From Bufo bufo (Eukaryota > Chordata > Amphibia > Anura > Bufonidae): DNA of 64,000 bases. Below the pieces are notes generated by a model that ran no database searches, was not told where the DNA came from, and was given only the letters and a program-made list of their open reading frames with translations. The position numbers were made by a program, and so were the translations under genes. The stretch lies in contig NC_053392.1 of the NCBI RefSeq assembly GCF_905171765.1, positions 502,120,556-502,184,555 on the forward strand, written 5' to 3'. The first letter of the stretch is position 1. The number at the start of each line of letters is the position of its first letter. Below, piece after piece: positions 1 through 10,035 of the stretch.

Positions 1-515
1 GACCCTTATGCAGCAATCTAGGGAGACTATGAAAAGCATGGGAATTATACTGGACAACATGTACAGTAGGTGGTAGTCATGTGCTCACTGAGGCAGGGCA
101 TATTGCCATCAAACCTCCCTGACTTCTAGTTTCTTCATAGACAAGATAGACACTTCTTCCAGCCACACCAGTACACGCTCAAGACACCCTTTTAGTTTCA
201 TTACAGCTTTTCATAGAAACTGAATGGAAACAATAGAACATATGTCAAGACAAATCAATCAGTATAAAACATAGAACATTAGTCCACTAGTGCCAAATAT
301 CTCTGTCTAGCAGAGGTTCCATGCTAACATGGAAGCTCTTTGGTGACAGAGCTGGTATACAACCATGGGTATTAGAGCTAAGATTAAATAGCTACTCCAG
401 TTTTAAGATACTGTAGTATGGTATATCTATAGTAAATTGCTAGCATTATGAGTGCTCTAGGTAGTGAAATCTGCCATTAGACATGTGGGCTGACTTTGGC
501 TTTTTTTTTTCTGGG
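1..515. other. No recognisable feature
   Basis: I see no gene, element terminus or repeat in this left-edge stretch. It has no long open frame and ends at the target duplication of the MITE that follows. Confidence 0.5.
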
Positions 516-523
516 TTGGGAAT

Positions 524-1035
524 TAGAGATGAGCGAATTTCTTAAAAGTTTGATTCGGCTGATTCGCCGATTTTCACAAAAATTTTTGCTTTGTGATGAA
601 TTGCTTCGTCATGAAGCGCATTTTTTTGTAAGTAGCGGGTGAAATGAAAGGGAGCTGTGATAACGCCACCCCCGTCATTGTACCCCTCAGATGCCATGTT
701 CATACATGATTGCGGCATCTGAGTGTAATATTAACAATAAAAAAATTAAAATCAAACTTACCGCCTCCATTTTCTCGCAACGGGCCGGCCAACGTAATGA
801 TGTAATCTCATGCCGCACAGGATTTCATCCGAGATCCTCAAGCAAAATGGAGGCTGGCGGCCCATCGCGAGCAAATGGAGGAGGTAAGTTAAAATTTTTT
901 TGGGCTTTTATACTATTTCAGGTTAAATCGATTCGCTGACATGAAGCACGAGGAAATTCGGCTTCTAGGCGAATTTAATTTACCCTTAAATTCGGATCGA
1001 ATTCCACTTTGTGGGATTCGATTCGCTCATCTCTA
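524..1035. mobile_element. hAT MITE with perfect 8-bp target duplication
   Basis: A 512-bp non-autonomous DNA transposon. It begins TAGAGATGAGCGAAT and ends with the reverse complement of that sequence, and it is flanked on both sides by TTGGGAAT (516-523 and 1036-1043). An 8-bp duplication with short inverted termini is the hAT signature. The interior contains no transposase; the short open frame at 691-939 is chance. The same terminal motif recurs at 26920 and 35186, where it may bound a large hAT element. Confidence 0.93.
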
Positions 1036-1043
1036 TTGGGAAT

Positions 1044-1412
1044 GATGGGCAGAAAAAACTCTGAAGGGGCTTCTACCCTGCAGCCACTCCGTTGTGTTTA
1101 TTGATAGTGACCAGAAAAGACTGTTATTTTGTTGGAACCCTTTCACACATAGCGGATATGCTGCAGATTGTGAAAATGTCAATTTATGCTATGAATTTCC
1201 ACCACCAATTTCACCCTTTGCAAAAAAAGATGGTAAACTCTGTGACCAACCCATAGTGTTTACAATATGGATTCCATGATAAAATCTGCACAATTTACGG
1301 TACTGCAGATTTTGTTGCTGCGGAAAACTGGCAATCATGCTGCCAACTTTCTGCATGGACCCGACCTGAAAGGATGTACCATAAAAGTGCATGACAAATC
1401 ATCTCTGTTGCA
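1044..1412. other. No recognisable feature
   Basis: About 370 bases between the MITE and the GATA tract that starts the next composite element. No coding or repeat signal is recognised. Confidence 0.5.
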
Positions 1413-1714
1413 GATAGATAGATACAACTCCTACAACAGCACTCACCAATAGCCTATAAGTATGAAAATGGTCACATATAAAAAATATAACAAAAATTCT
1501 TCATTGGTATAAAATTTATAACACATAGGTGAAAACAAGGGGAGAGGGAGGCCGGAAGGACCCCCTCACCTCTAACCCCTGGTAGTAAAGACCACACAGG
1601 AGAGACTGCAGGTCAACAGCCCAAAGAAAATGTAGTGGATAATGCCAGCAAAACAGTATATATATGTGCAGCCAATTGAATACAACATTTGAACATAATA
1701 GAACAAATGTTACA
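1413..1714 (-). mobile_element. PLE3 left arm, inverted copy of the element 3' region
   Basis: Positions 1423-1712 are the reverse complement of 3208-3502, differing by scattered substitutions and small indels. Together they form the arms of an inverted pair of 3' regions. Head-to-head, 5'-truncated pairs are a usual insertion form of Penelope-like elements. The outer end abuts a short GATA run (1413-1424), and a longer GATA run follows the composite at 8157-8193. The inner end at 1714 is the insertion site of Tc1 copy 1. No coding part of the element remains in this arm. Confidence 0.72.
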
Positions 1715-1716
1715 TA

Positions 1717-2985
1717 CAGTTGCAAGAAAAAGTATGTGAACGCTTTGGAATGATATGGATTTCTGCACAAATAAGTCACAACAATAGACAATCACAGTCT
1801 GCTTAAACTAATAACACATCAAGAATTAAATGTTACCATGTTTTTATTGAACACACCATGTAAGCATTCACAGTGCAGGTGGAAAAAGTATGTGAACCCC
1901 TAGACTAATGGTGTCAGCCAACTGGAGTCCAATCAATGAGATGAGATTGGAGGTGTTGGTTACAGCTGCCCTGCCCTATAAAGAACACACACCAGTTTTG
2001 AGTTTGCTTTTTACAAGAAGCATTGCCTGATGTGAATGATGCCTCGCACAAAAGAGCTCTCAGAAGACCTAGGATTAAGAATTGTTGACTTGCATAAAGC
2101 TGGAAAGGGTTATAAAAGTATCTTCAAAAGTCTTGCTTTTCATCAGTCCACGGTAAGACAAATTGTCTATAAATGGAGAAAGTTCAGCTAAAGTTCAGAG
2201 AGAGTTTCAGCTAAAGACTTACAAAAGTCTCTGGCATATGCTAACATCCCTGTTAGCGAAAATCTACAGTAAAACACTAAACAAGAATGGATTTCATGGG
2301 AGGATACTACAGAGGAAGCCACTGCTGTCCAAAACAGACATTGCTGCACGTTTACAGTTTGCACAAGAGCACCTGGATGTGCCACAGCAGTACTGGCAAA
2401 ATATTCTGTGGACAGATGAAACCAAAGTTGAGTTGTTTGGAAGAAACACATAACACTATTGGTGGAGAATAAGAGGCACAGCACACCAAAACCTCATCCC
2501 AACTGTGAAGTATGGTGGCGGGGGTATCATGGTTTGGGGCTGCTTTGCTGCGTTAGGGGCTGGAGGGATTGATATTATCGAAGGAAAAATGAATTCCCAA
2601 GTTTATCAATACATTTTGCAGGAGAACTTAAGGCCATCTGTCCGCCAGCTGAAGCTCAACAGAAGATGGGTGTTGCAACAGGACAACGATCCAAAGCATA
2701 AAAATAAATCAACAACAGAATGGCTTAAACAGAAGAAAGTACGCCTTCTGGAGTGGCCCAGTCAGAGTCCTGACCTCAACCCGATTGAGATGCTGTGGCA
2801 TGACCTCAAGAAAGCGATTCACACCAGACATCCCAAGAATATTGCTGAACTGAAACAGTTCTGTAAAGAGAAATGGTCAAGAATTACTCCGTTGTGCACG
2901 TTGTGCACGTCTGATCTGCAACTACAGGAAACGATTGGTTGAAGTTATTGCTGCCAAAGGAGGTTTAACCAGTTATTAAATCCAA
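1717..2985 (+). mobile_element. Tc1-like transposon copy 1, 3'-truncated
   Basis: The left terminus CAGTTGCAAGAAAAAG follows a TA at 1715-1716, and an inner repeat (GTGCAGGTGGAAAAAG) lies near 1876, giving the IR/DR arrangement of Tc1 elements. The right inverted repeat present in copies 2 and 3 is missing: just after the transposase end (about 2985) the sequence passes straight into PLE3. Copy 1 was therefore cut by a deletion or recombination rather than excised cleanly. Confidence 0.88.
2038..2979 (+). pseudogene. Tc1-type transposase, broken (copy 1)
   Basis: DDE-type cut-and-paste transposase gene of the Tc1 family. The N-terminal helix-turn-helix region starts with [16 protein letters not shown] near 2038. 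An internal deletion near 2190, which joins KWRKFS directly to VSAKDLQKS, removes the AT-hook-like [15 protein letters not shown] segment that copies 2 and 3 keep. Frameshifts follow. The first catalytic Asp is in WTDETKVELFG (near 2420). The second is in QQDNDPKH and the Glu in [10 protein letters not shown], both in the frame of 2505-2942. Relative to copy 2 the C-terminus is frameshifted near 2890. It cannot encode an active enzyme. Confidence 0.88.
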
Positions 2986-3503
2986 GAAATCCAAGTGGGT
3001 TGGTGAAACGCGCGTTGGGGACTATGGGTAATTGATTTAAGCCATTATTTGCCAATACAGTATTTTGTTATGTAGCTCATGCATTCATGCTCTGTTGTGC
3101 AGACCTGTTACTGTTTACTTTTGTGTATCTTTGACATCGGGCTATAGTTCCTGTCTTCACATGGTCCTCACACACCACAGGTTTGCACGATAATCGGGTT
3201 CATATATGTAACATTTGTTCTATTATGTTCAAATGTTGTATTCAATTGGCTGCACATACATATACTGTTTTGCTGGCATTATCCACTACATTTTCTTTGG
3301 GCTGTTGACCTGCAGTCGCTTCTGTGTGGTCTCTACTACCAGGGGTTAGGGGTGAGGGGGTCCTTCCGGCCTCCCTCTCCCCTTGTTTTCACCTATGTGA
3401 TATATATTTTGGACCAATAAAGAATTTTTGTTATATTTCATATGCGACCATTTTCATACTTATTGGGGGCTATTGGTGAGTGCTGTTGTAGGAGTTGTAC
3501 TGC
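2986..3503 (+). mobile_element. PLE3 right arm: pseudo-LTR/3' region with half a hammerhead motif
   Basis: This begins right after Tc1 copy 1 with the strand GGTGAAACGCGCGTTGGGG, which matches the 3' half of the hammerhead in PLE1 (GAAACGCGCGTC). The 5' core strand CTGANGA is absent, so no ribozyme can fold here. Positions 3208-3502 mirror the left arm at 1423-1712. A probable continuation of the same 3' region (6474-6533) resumes after the TTAA element. No coding sequence is present. Confidence 0.62.
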
Positions 3504-4111
3504 TTAACCCCTTAAGGACTTATGACGTACTAGATTGTGGCGCGGCGGGGGTTAATAGGAACAGGATGTCCGCTGAAATCATTCAGCGGGCATCCTGTCA
3601 CAACGCCGGGGGGGGTGGGGGGGGTCATGTGACCCCCCAAATCGGCGATCGCAGCAAATCGCAGGTCAATTCAGACCTGCGGTTTGCGGCTTTACCTGGG
3701 GTTTGCGGTGGCGATGAGTGGTGCCATCGGGTCCCCATGCAGCTGTAGGGGGGACCCGATGGCATTGAAGGCAGCGCGATGCCTATGGAAGGCATCGCGC
3801 TGCGTTTCGGTGACAAGCCTGTGAGATCCAGCCCCCTGGATCTCACAGGCTGGAAGCTGTATGACTAATACTCACTGTATTACTCATACAGCCAATGCAT
3901 TCCAATACAGAAGTATTGGAATGCATTGTAAAGGATTAGACGCCCAAAAGTTCAAGTCCCAAAGTGGGACAAAAAATAAAGTGAAAAAAAAGTTGAAAAA
4001 TAAAGTTTCCCCCCCCAAAAATTAAAAGTTTCAAGTAAAAAAAAAAAAAAACGTCATTTTCCCAAAATAAAGTTAAAAAAAATTGGTAAAAAATAGGGGG
4101 GAAAAATAATG

Positions 4112-5400
4112 TATACATATTAGGTATCGCCGCGTCCGAATCAACCGGCTCTATAAACAAATCACATAACCTAACCCCTCAGATGAACACCTTAAAAAAT
4201 TAAAAATAAAAACTGTGCTAAATAAACCATTTTTTTGTCACCTTACATCACATAAAGTACAACAGCAAGCGATCAAAAAGGCATTTGCCCCCAAAATAGT
4301 ACCAATCTAACCGTCACCTCATCCAACAAAAAATGAGCCCCTACCTGAGAAAATCGCCCAAAAAATAAAAAAAATATGGCTCAGAATATGGAGACACTAA
4401 AACATAATTTTTTTGCTGTTATTGTGTAAAACTTACATAAATAAAAAAAAAGTATACATATTAGGTATCGCCGCTTCCGTATCGACCGGCTCTATAAAAA
4501 TATCACATGACCTAACCCCTCAGATGAACACCGCAAAGAAATGTAAAATAAAAACTGTGCTAAATAAACAATTTTTGTCACCTTACATCACAAAAAGTGT
4601 AATAGCAAGCGATCAAAAAGTCATATGCACCCCAAAATAGTGACAATAGAACCGTCATCTCATCCCGCAAAAATCATAGCCTACCTAAGGTAATCGCACA
4701 AAAACTGAAATAATTATGGCTCTCAGACTATGGAAACACTAAAACATGATTTTTTTTGGTTCAAAAATGAAATCATTGTGTAAAACTTACATAAATAAAA
4801 AAAAAGTATACATATTAGGTATCGCTGCGTCCGTATCGACCGGCTCTATTAAAATATCACATGACCTAACCCCTCAGGTGAACACCGTAAAAAATAAAAA
4901 ATAAAAACTGTGCTAAATAAACAATTTTTTGTCACCTTACATCACAAAAATTGTAATAGCAAGCGATCAAAAAGTCACACGCACCCCAAAATAGTGCCAA
5001 TAAAACCGTCATCTCATCCCGCAAAAATCATACCCTACCCAAGTTAATCGCCCAAAAACTGAAAAAATTATGGCTCTCAGACTATGGAAACACTAAAACA
5101 TGATTTTTTTGGTTTCAAAAAAGAAATCATTGTGTAAAACTTACATAAATAAAAAAAATATATACATATTAGGTATCGCCGCATCCGTGACAACCTGGTC
5201 TATAAAAATGTCACATGATCTAACCTGTCAGATGAATGTTGTAAATAGAAAATAAAAACGGTGCCAAAACAGCTATTTCTTGTTACCTTGCCTCACAAAA
5301 AGTGTAATATAGAGCAACCAAAAATCATATGTACCCTAAACTAGTACCAACAATACTGCCACCCTATCCCATAGTTTCTAAAATGGGGTCACTTTTTTGG
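4112..5400. repeat. Four ~350-bp subrepeats inside the TTAA element
   Basis: Units begin with TATACATATTAGGTATCGCC-like sequence near 4112, 4453, 4807 and 5161, spaced 341, 354 and 354 bp. Each contains a block resembling TATCACATGACCTAACCCC and ends with GTAAAACTTACATAAATAAA. The AT-rich spacers diverge more than these blocks. Confidence 0.88.
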
Positions 5401-6100
5401 AGTTTCTACTCTAGGGGTGCATCAGGGGGGCTTCAAATGGCACATGGTGTCAAAAAAACCAGTCCAGCAAAATCTGCCTTCCAAAAACCGTACACCAGTT
5501 TACGACCACATATGGGGTGTTTATGTAAACTACAGAATCAGGGCCATAAATATTGAGTTTGGTTTGGCTGTTAACCCTTGCTTTGTAACTGGAAAAAGAT
5601 TATTAAAATGGAAAATCTGGCAAAAAAGTGAAATTTTGAAATTGTATATCTATTTTCCATTAATTCTTGTGGAACACCTAAAGGGTTAACGACGTTTTTA
5701 AAATCAGTTTTGAATACCTTGAGGGGTGTAGTTTCTTAGATGGTGTCACTTTTATGGAGTTTCTACTCTAGGGGTGCATCAGGGGGGCTTCAAATGGGAC
5801 ATGGTGTCAAAAAACCCAGTCCAGCAAAACCTGCCTTCCAAAAAACGTATGGCATTCCTTTCCTTCTGCGCCCTGCCGTGTGCCCGTACAGCGGTTTACG
5901 ACCACATATGGGGTGTTTCTGTAAACTACAGAATCAGGGCCATAAATATTGAGTTGGGTTTGGCTGTTAACCCTTGCTTTGTAACTGGAAAAAAATTATT
6001 AAAATTGAATATCTGCCAAAAATTTGAAATTTTGAAATTGTATCTCTATTTTCCATTAATTCTTGTGGAACACCTAAAGGGTTAACGATGTTTGTAAAAT
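5380..6100. repeat. Two ~370-bp subrepeats in the right half of the TTAA element
   Basis: A second duplicated module, starting near 5385 and 5740, includes the block GAGTTTCTACTCTAGGGG and ends with CACCTAAAGGGTTAACGA. The second unit carries about 40 extra bases near 5850. The same module appears inverted at 46600-47290. Confidence 0.85.
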
Positions 6101-6533
6101 CAGTTTTAAAGACCTCTAGGGGTGTAGTTTATAGAATGGGGTCATTTTTGGGTGGTTTCTATCATGTAAGCCTTGCAAAGTGACTTCAGACCTGAACTGG
6201 TCCCTAAAAATTGGGTTTTTGAAAATTTTTGAAAAATTTCAAGATTTGCTTCTAAGCCTTGTTACATCCCCAAAAAATAAAATATTATTCCCAAAATGAT
6301 CCAAACATTAAGTAGACATATGGGGAATGTAAAGTAATAACTATTTTTGGAGGTATTACTATGTATTATAGAAGTAGAGAAATTGAAACTTGGAAATTTG
6401 CAGAATGGCCTGGATAAGTCAAAGCGTTTTAAAGTCCTTAAGGTGAAATAGGGCTGAGTCCTTAAGGGGTTAAGTCTAGGCCCCTTTTTCATTTTTTATT
6501 TGTTATATCTGAGGTATGTGTTGGCTCTTATTA

Positions 6534-8149
6534 CAGTTGCAAGAAAAAGTATGTGAACCCTTTTGAATGATATGGATTTCTGCACAAATTCGTCATAAAA
6601 TGTGATCTGATCTTCATCTAAGTCACAACAATAGACAATCACAGTCTGCTTAATCTAATAACACACAAATAATTAAATGTTACAATGTTTTTATTGAACA
6701 CACCATGTAAACATTCTCAGTGCAGGTGGAAAAAGTATGTGAACCCCATAGACTAATGACATCTCCAAGAGCTAATTGGAGTGAGGTGTCAGCCAACTGG
6801 AGTCCAATAAATGAGATGAGATTGGAGGTGTTGGTTACAGCTGCCCTGCCCTATAAAAAACACACACCAGTTCTTGGTTTGCTTTTCACAAGAAGCATTG
6901 CCTGATGTGAATGATGCCTTGCACAATAGAGCTCTCAAAAGACCTACGATTAAGAATTGTTGACTTGCATAAAGCTGGAAAGGGTTATAAAAGTATCTCC
7001 AAAAGCCTTGCTGTTCATCAGTTCACGGTAAGCCAAATTGTCTATAAATGGAGAAAGTTCAGCACTGCTGCTACTCTCCCTAGGAGTGGCCGTCCTGTAA
7101 AGATGACTGCAAGAGCACAGCGCAGACAGAATGAGGTGAAGAAGAATCCTAGAGTGTCAGCTAAAGACTTACAAAAGTCTCTGGCATATGGTAACATCCC
7201 TGTTAGCGAATCTATGATACGTAAACACTAAACAAGAATGGATTTCATGGGAGGATACTACAGAGGAAGCCACTGCTATCCAAAAAAAACATTGCTGCAC
7301 GTTTACAGTTTGCACAAGAGCACCTGGATGTTCCACAGCAGTACTGGCAAAATATTCTGTGGACAGATGAAACCAAAGTTGGGTTGCTTGGAATAAACAC
7401 ACAACACTATGTGTGGAGAAAAAGAGGCACACCACACCGCATCAAAACCTCATCCCAACTGTGAAGTATGGTGGTGGGGGCATCATGGTTTGGGGCTGCT
7501 TTGCTGCGTCAGGGCCTGGATGGATTGCTATCATCGAAGGAAAAATGAATTCCCAAGTTTATCAAAACATTTTGCAGGAGAACTTAAGGCCATCTGTCCA
7601 CCAGCTGAAGCTCAACAGAAGATGGGTGTTGCAACAGGACAATGACCCAAAGCATAGAAGTAAATCAACAACAGAATGGCTTAAACAGAAGAAAATACGC
7701 CTTCTGGAGTGGCCCAGTCAGAGTCCTGACCTCAACCCGATTGAGATGCTGTGGCATGACCTCAAGAAAGCGATTCACACCAGAGATCCCAAGAATATTG
7801 CTGAACTGAAACAGTTCTGTAAAGAGGAATGGTCAATAATTACTCCTGACCGTTGTGCACGTCTGATCTGCAACTACAGGAAACGTTTGGTTGAAGTTAT
7901 TGCTGCCAAAGGAGGTTCAACCAGTTATTAAATCCACGGGTTCACATACTTTTTCCACCTGCACTGTGAATGTTTACATGGTGTGTGCAATAAAAACATG
8001 GTAACATTTAATTATTGTGTGTTATTAGTATAAGCAGACTGTGATTGTCTATTGTTGTGACTTAGATGAAGATCAGATCACATTTTATGACCAATTTGTG
8101 CAGAAATCCATATCATTCCAAAGGGTTCACATACTTTTTCTTGCAACTG
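6534..8149 (+). mobile_element. Tc1-like transposon copy 2, full length
   Basis: A 1616-bp element flanked by TA (6532-6533 and 8150-8151). Outer termini read CAGTTGCAAGAAAAAG and its complement; inner direct copies lie near 6718 (GTGCAGGTGGAAAAAG) and 7937-7966. This is the IR/DR layout known from Tc1-like elements such as Sleeping Beauty. It is inserted in what appears to be the 3' tail of PLE3. Confidence 0.94.
6911..7931 (+). pseudogene. Tc1-type transposase, frameshifted (copy 2)
   Basis: DDE transposase of the Tc1 family, broken in the middle. The N-terminal part (6911-7231) carries the paired helix-turn-helix region and the [15 protein letters not shown] linker. A base loss near 7225 (CGTAAACACTAA, where copy 3 has CGTAAAACACTAA) ends this frame at RKH. 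The stretch 7232-7412 is readable only across frames. The C-terminal part (7413-7931) has the second Asp in QQDNDPKH and the Glu in [10 protein letters not shown], with 34 residues between them (DD34E). The first Asp lies in WTDETKVGLLG in the broken segment. The reading ends at TAA 7929-7931. Confidence 0.92.
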
Positions 8150-8156
8150 TATATGT

Positions 8157-8193
<37 letters not shown>
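8157..8193. repeat. (GATA)n microsatellite
   Basis: About eight copies of GATA just right of Tc1 copy 2. A shorter GATA run in the same orientation at 1413-1424 lies at the other side of the PLE3 composite, so the two may be halves of one target tract. Confidence 0.95.
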
Positions 8194-8195
<2 letters not shown>

Positions 8196-8903
8196 AAAGC
8201 TATGTACAATCACGTAGTATTGATGAGAAAACACTTGTATGGATGATAATCTTTTTTCTTTTTTTTCTTCTAATATTCATAATGTATTGTTCCTCTTTCT
8301 ACCTATCTGCATTGTTATTTATCCTCCTTTGTGCCCAACACACATGACGCTAGTTCTGCAACAGACAATAGATTTGCCTGCATCACCAGAAGACCTGAAA
8401 GAGTTTATGTGGCAGCCTCCATGGCCAGAAAAACATTTCTCTTTCACCCTGGGGTCGAGATAAACTGTTGTTTTCTTGCATTTAATGGGGAACGAAGGCT
8501 TTGCTGGTTTCTCCTGTGCATATGTAGGAGTAGAAAGCTATTTAATCTGATGATCATTGAGTAACAGTCAATCAACCTTTCTGAAAGCATGTACAAATGT
8601 AATTATTTATACCTGATGTGCCGCTGGGTGCTGTTTCAGATTTATAGCACAATGGTAAATCTGCAGACATGTAAAATTGCATTAAACTTTTTAAATAAGG
8701 AGTATGCAGCTTGCCTGGCAAAGAGATTAAGGTTTTTATTCTGGGGAAATTATTATCAAAGTGATTTGGAAATCAGACTTTTTACACTTGCGTTGCATAT
8801 GAGAAATAAATGTCAAGTTTAATTTATCAGTCGACCATTCATAACATTCAATTAGTTAGAAAGCCCAGTGCTCAATGTAAGCTATCTTTTAAATAATGAC
8901 GAC
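8194..8903. other. No recognisable feature
   Basis: About 700 bases of unrecognised DNA between the GATA tract and the start of hAT-A. The open frames here are short and overlap in several frames without coding character. Confidence 0.5.
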
Positions 8904-9500
8904 TAGTGATGATCGAGCACCAAAGTATTCGGGTGTTCGGCCTAAACACATTGCTATATTTGTGTGCTCGGCTGAGCACCCAACTATAATGGAAGTCAAT
9001 GGGAGACAACCAGGCCCCCCCCTCCTCTGAAGAGGGGAGGGTGCCTGGTCCATTGGAAAAGGTCAGAAAGTGACAGAAACACCACCGAAATGGATCGGAA
9101 ACACCATGGGGACAATGTCTGGATGCATCTTGGACTCCCAGCTCGCTGCTAGGAACCATGCTGTCCGAGTTGTACGCCACTTTTACAGACTGACAAAAAT
9201 ACGCACAAAACCCCCCCAAAAAAAAAAATTTACAGGAAAAATTGTCAGGAAACATTTCCTGTATATTCAATTGTATATAAATTGCAAGAGCTGCAAAAAA
9301 TTGCAAGCTAGAGGCAATCCGAAACAGCCTGTATATCACATAAAGGAGGGCCTCATTCACATTGTGGTACAACAGTTCAGGTAGTGGGACTCCTACACTC
9401 ATAAAGCCTATGCACTAAGTGAAAGGGCTGCCAAAAATTACACGGAACCGGCACTCCAAAACACCCTTTGATACACAAAAAGGAGAGCATCATACACACC
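8904..9500 (-). mobile_element. hAT-A terminus and subterminal 3' region
   Basis: A terminus reading TAGTGATGATCGAGCACC starts at 8904. It resembles the TAGNGATGAGCGA termini of the other hAT copies here, and the transposase reads toward it, so this is the transposase 3' side. The stretch holds short inverted blocks (GTGTTCGGC... near 8935) and no gene. The matching right terminus was not found. Confidence 0.65.
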
Positions 9501-9870
9501 CTTGAAAAATTATGATTGATGGCCTGCTGGTGACCCTCATAAACATTTGGAGTAAGGGCTTGCTGATCTGACCATTCAAAACATGAGGGGCGAACGCCTG
9601 CTGCTGAGCTGACCCTCTAAAACATTAGGGGCGAGGGCCTGCTGGTGAGCTGACGCTAAAAAACATTGTATGCCAGTGCATGCTGTTCAAATAACACTCT
9701 AAAACATTATATACGATGGCATGCTGTACAGCTGACACTCTAAAACATTATTTTCAAGTGCATATTGTTCAGCTGACGCTCTAAAGCATTATTTGTAAGT
9801 GCCTTCAGGTGAGCTGATGCTCTAAAACATTATTTGCGAGTGCATGCTGTTCAGCTGACCCTATAAAAAA
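9500..9870. repeat. ~53-bp tandem array in the hAT-A 3' untranslated region
   Basis: About seven or eight diverged units built around GCTGACNCTCTAAAACATTA, for example near 9590, 9645, 9740, 9790 and 9840. It lies between the transposase stop and the element terminus. Confidence 0.82.
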
Positions 9871-10035
9871 ATTTGAGTGGAGGGAATATATACAATCTGG
9901 ATGAGGAGGAGAAGAAAACAAGATTCAACCATATACTCTTTTTTCCGTTGTGGATAAGGTGTATGGGAATACACTACAGTAGATTGAGTACATTATAAAA
10001 GATAGATGGAAATTGCCTTTATGTTCATCATCAGC

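Larger units (their letters stand above)
3508..6469. mobile_element. TTAA-flanked DNA element (piggyBac or Kolobok type), about 3 kb
   Basis: TTAA at 3504-3507 and 6470-6473 flanks terminal inverted repeats CCCCTTAAGGACT and its complement. TTAA duplication fits piggyBac or Kolobok elements, and termini alone do not decide between them. No transposase is recognised; short open frames in the 5300-6090 stretch arise from internal repeats. It is related, in opposite orientation, to the element at 46081-48701. It interrupts PLE3. Confidence 0.85.
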
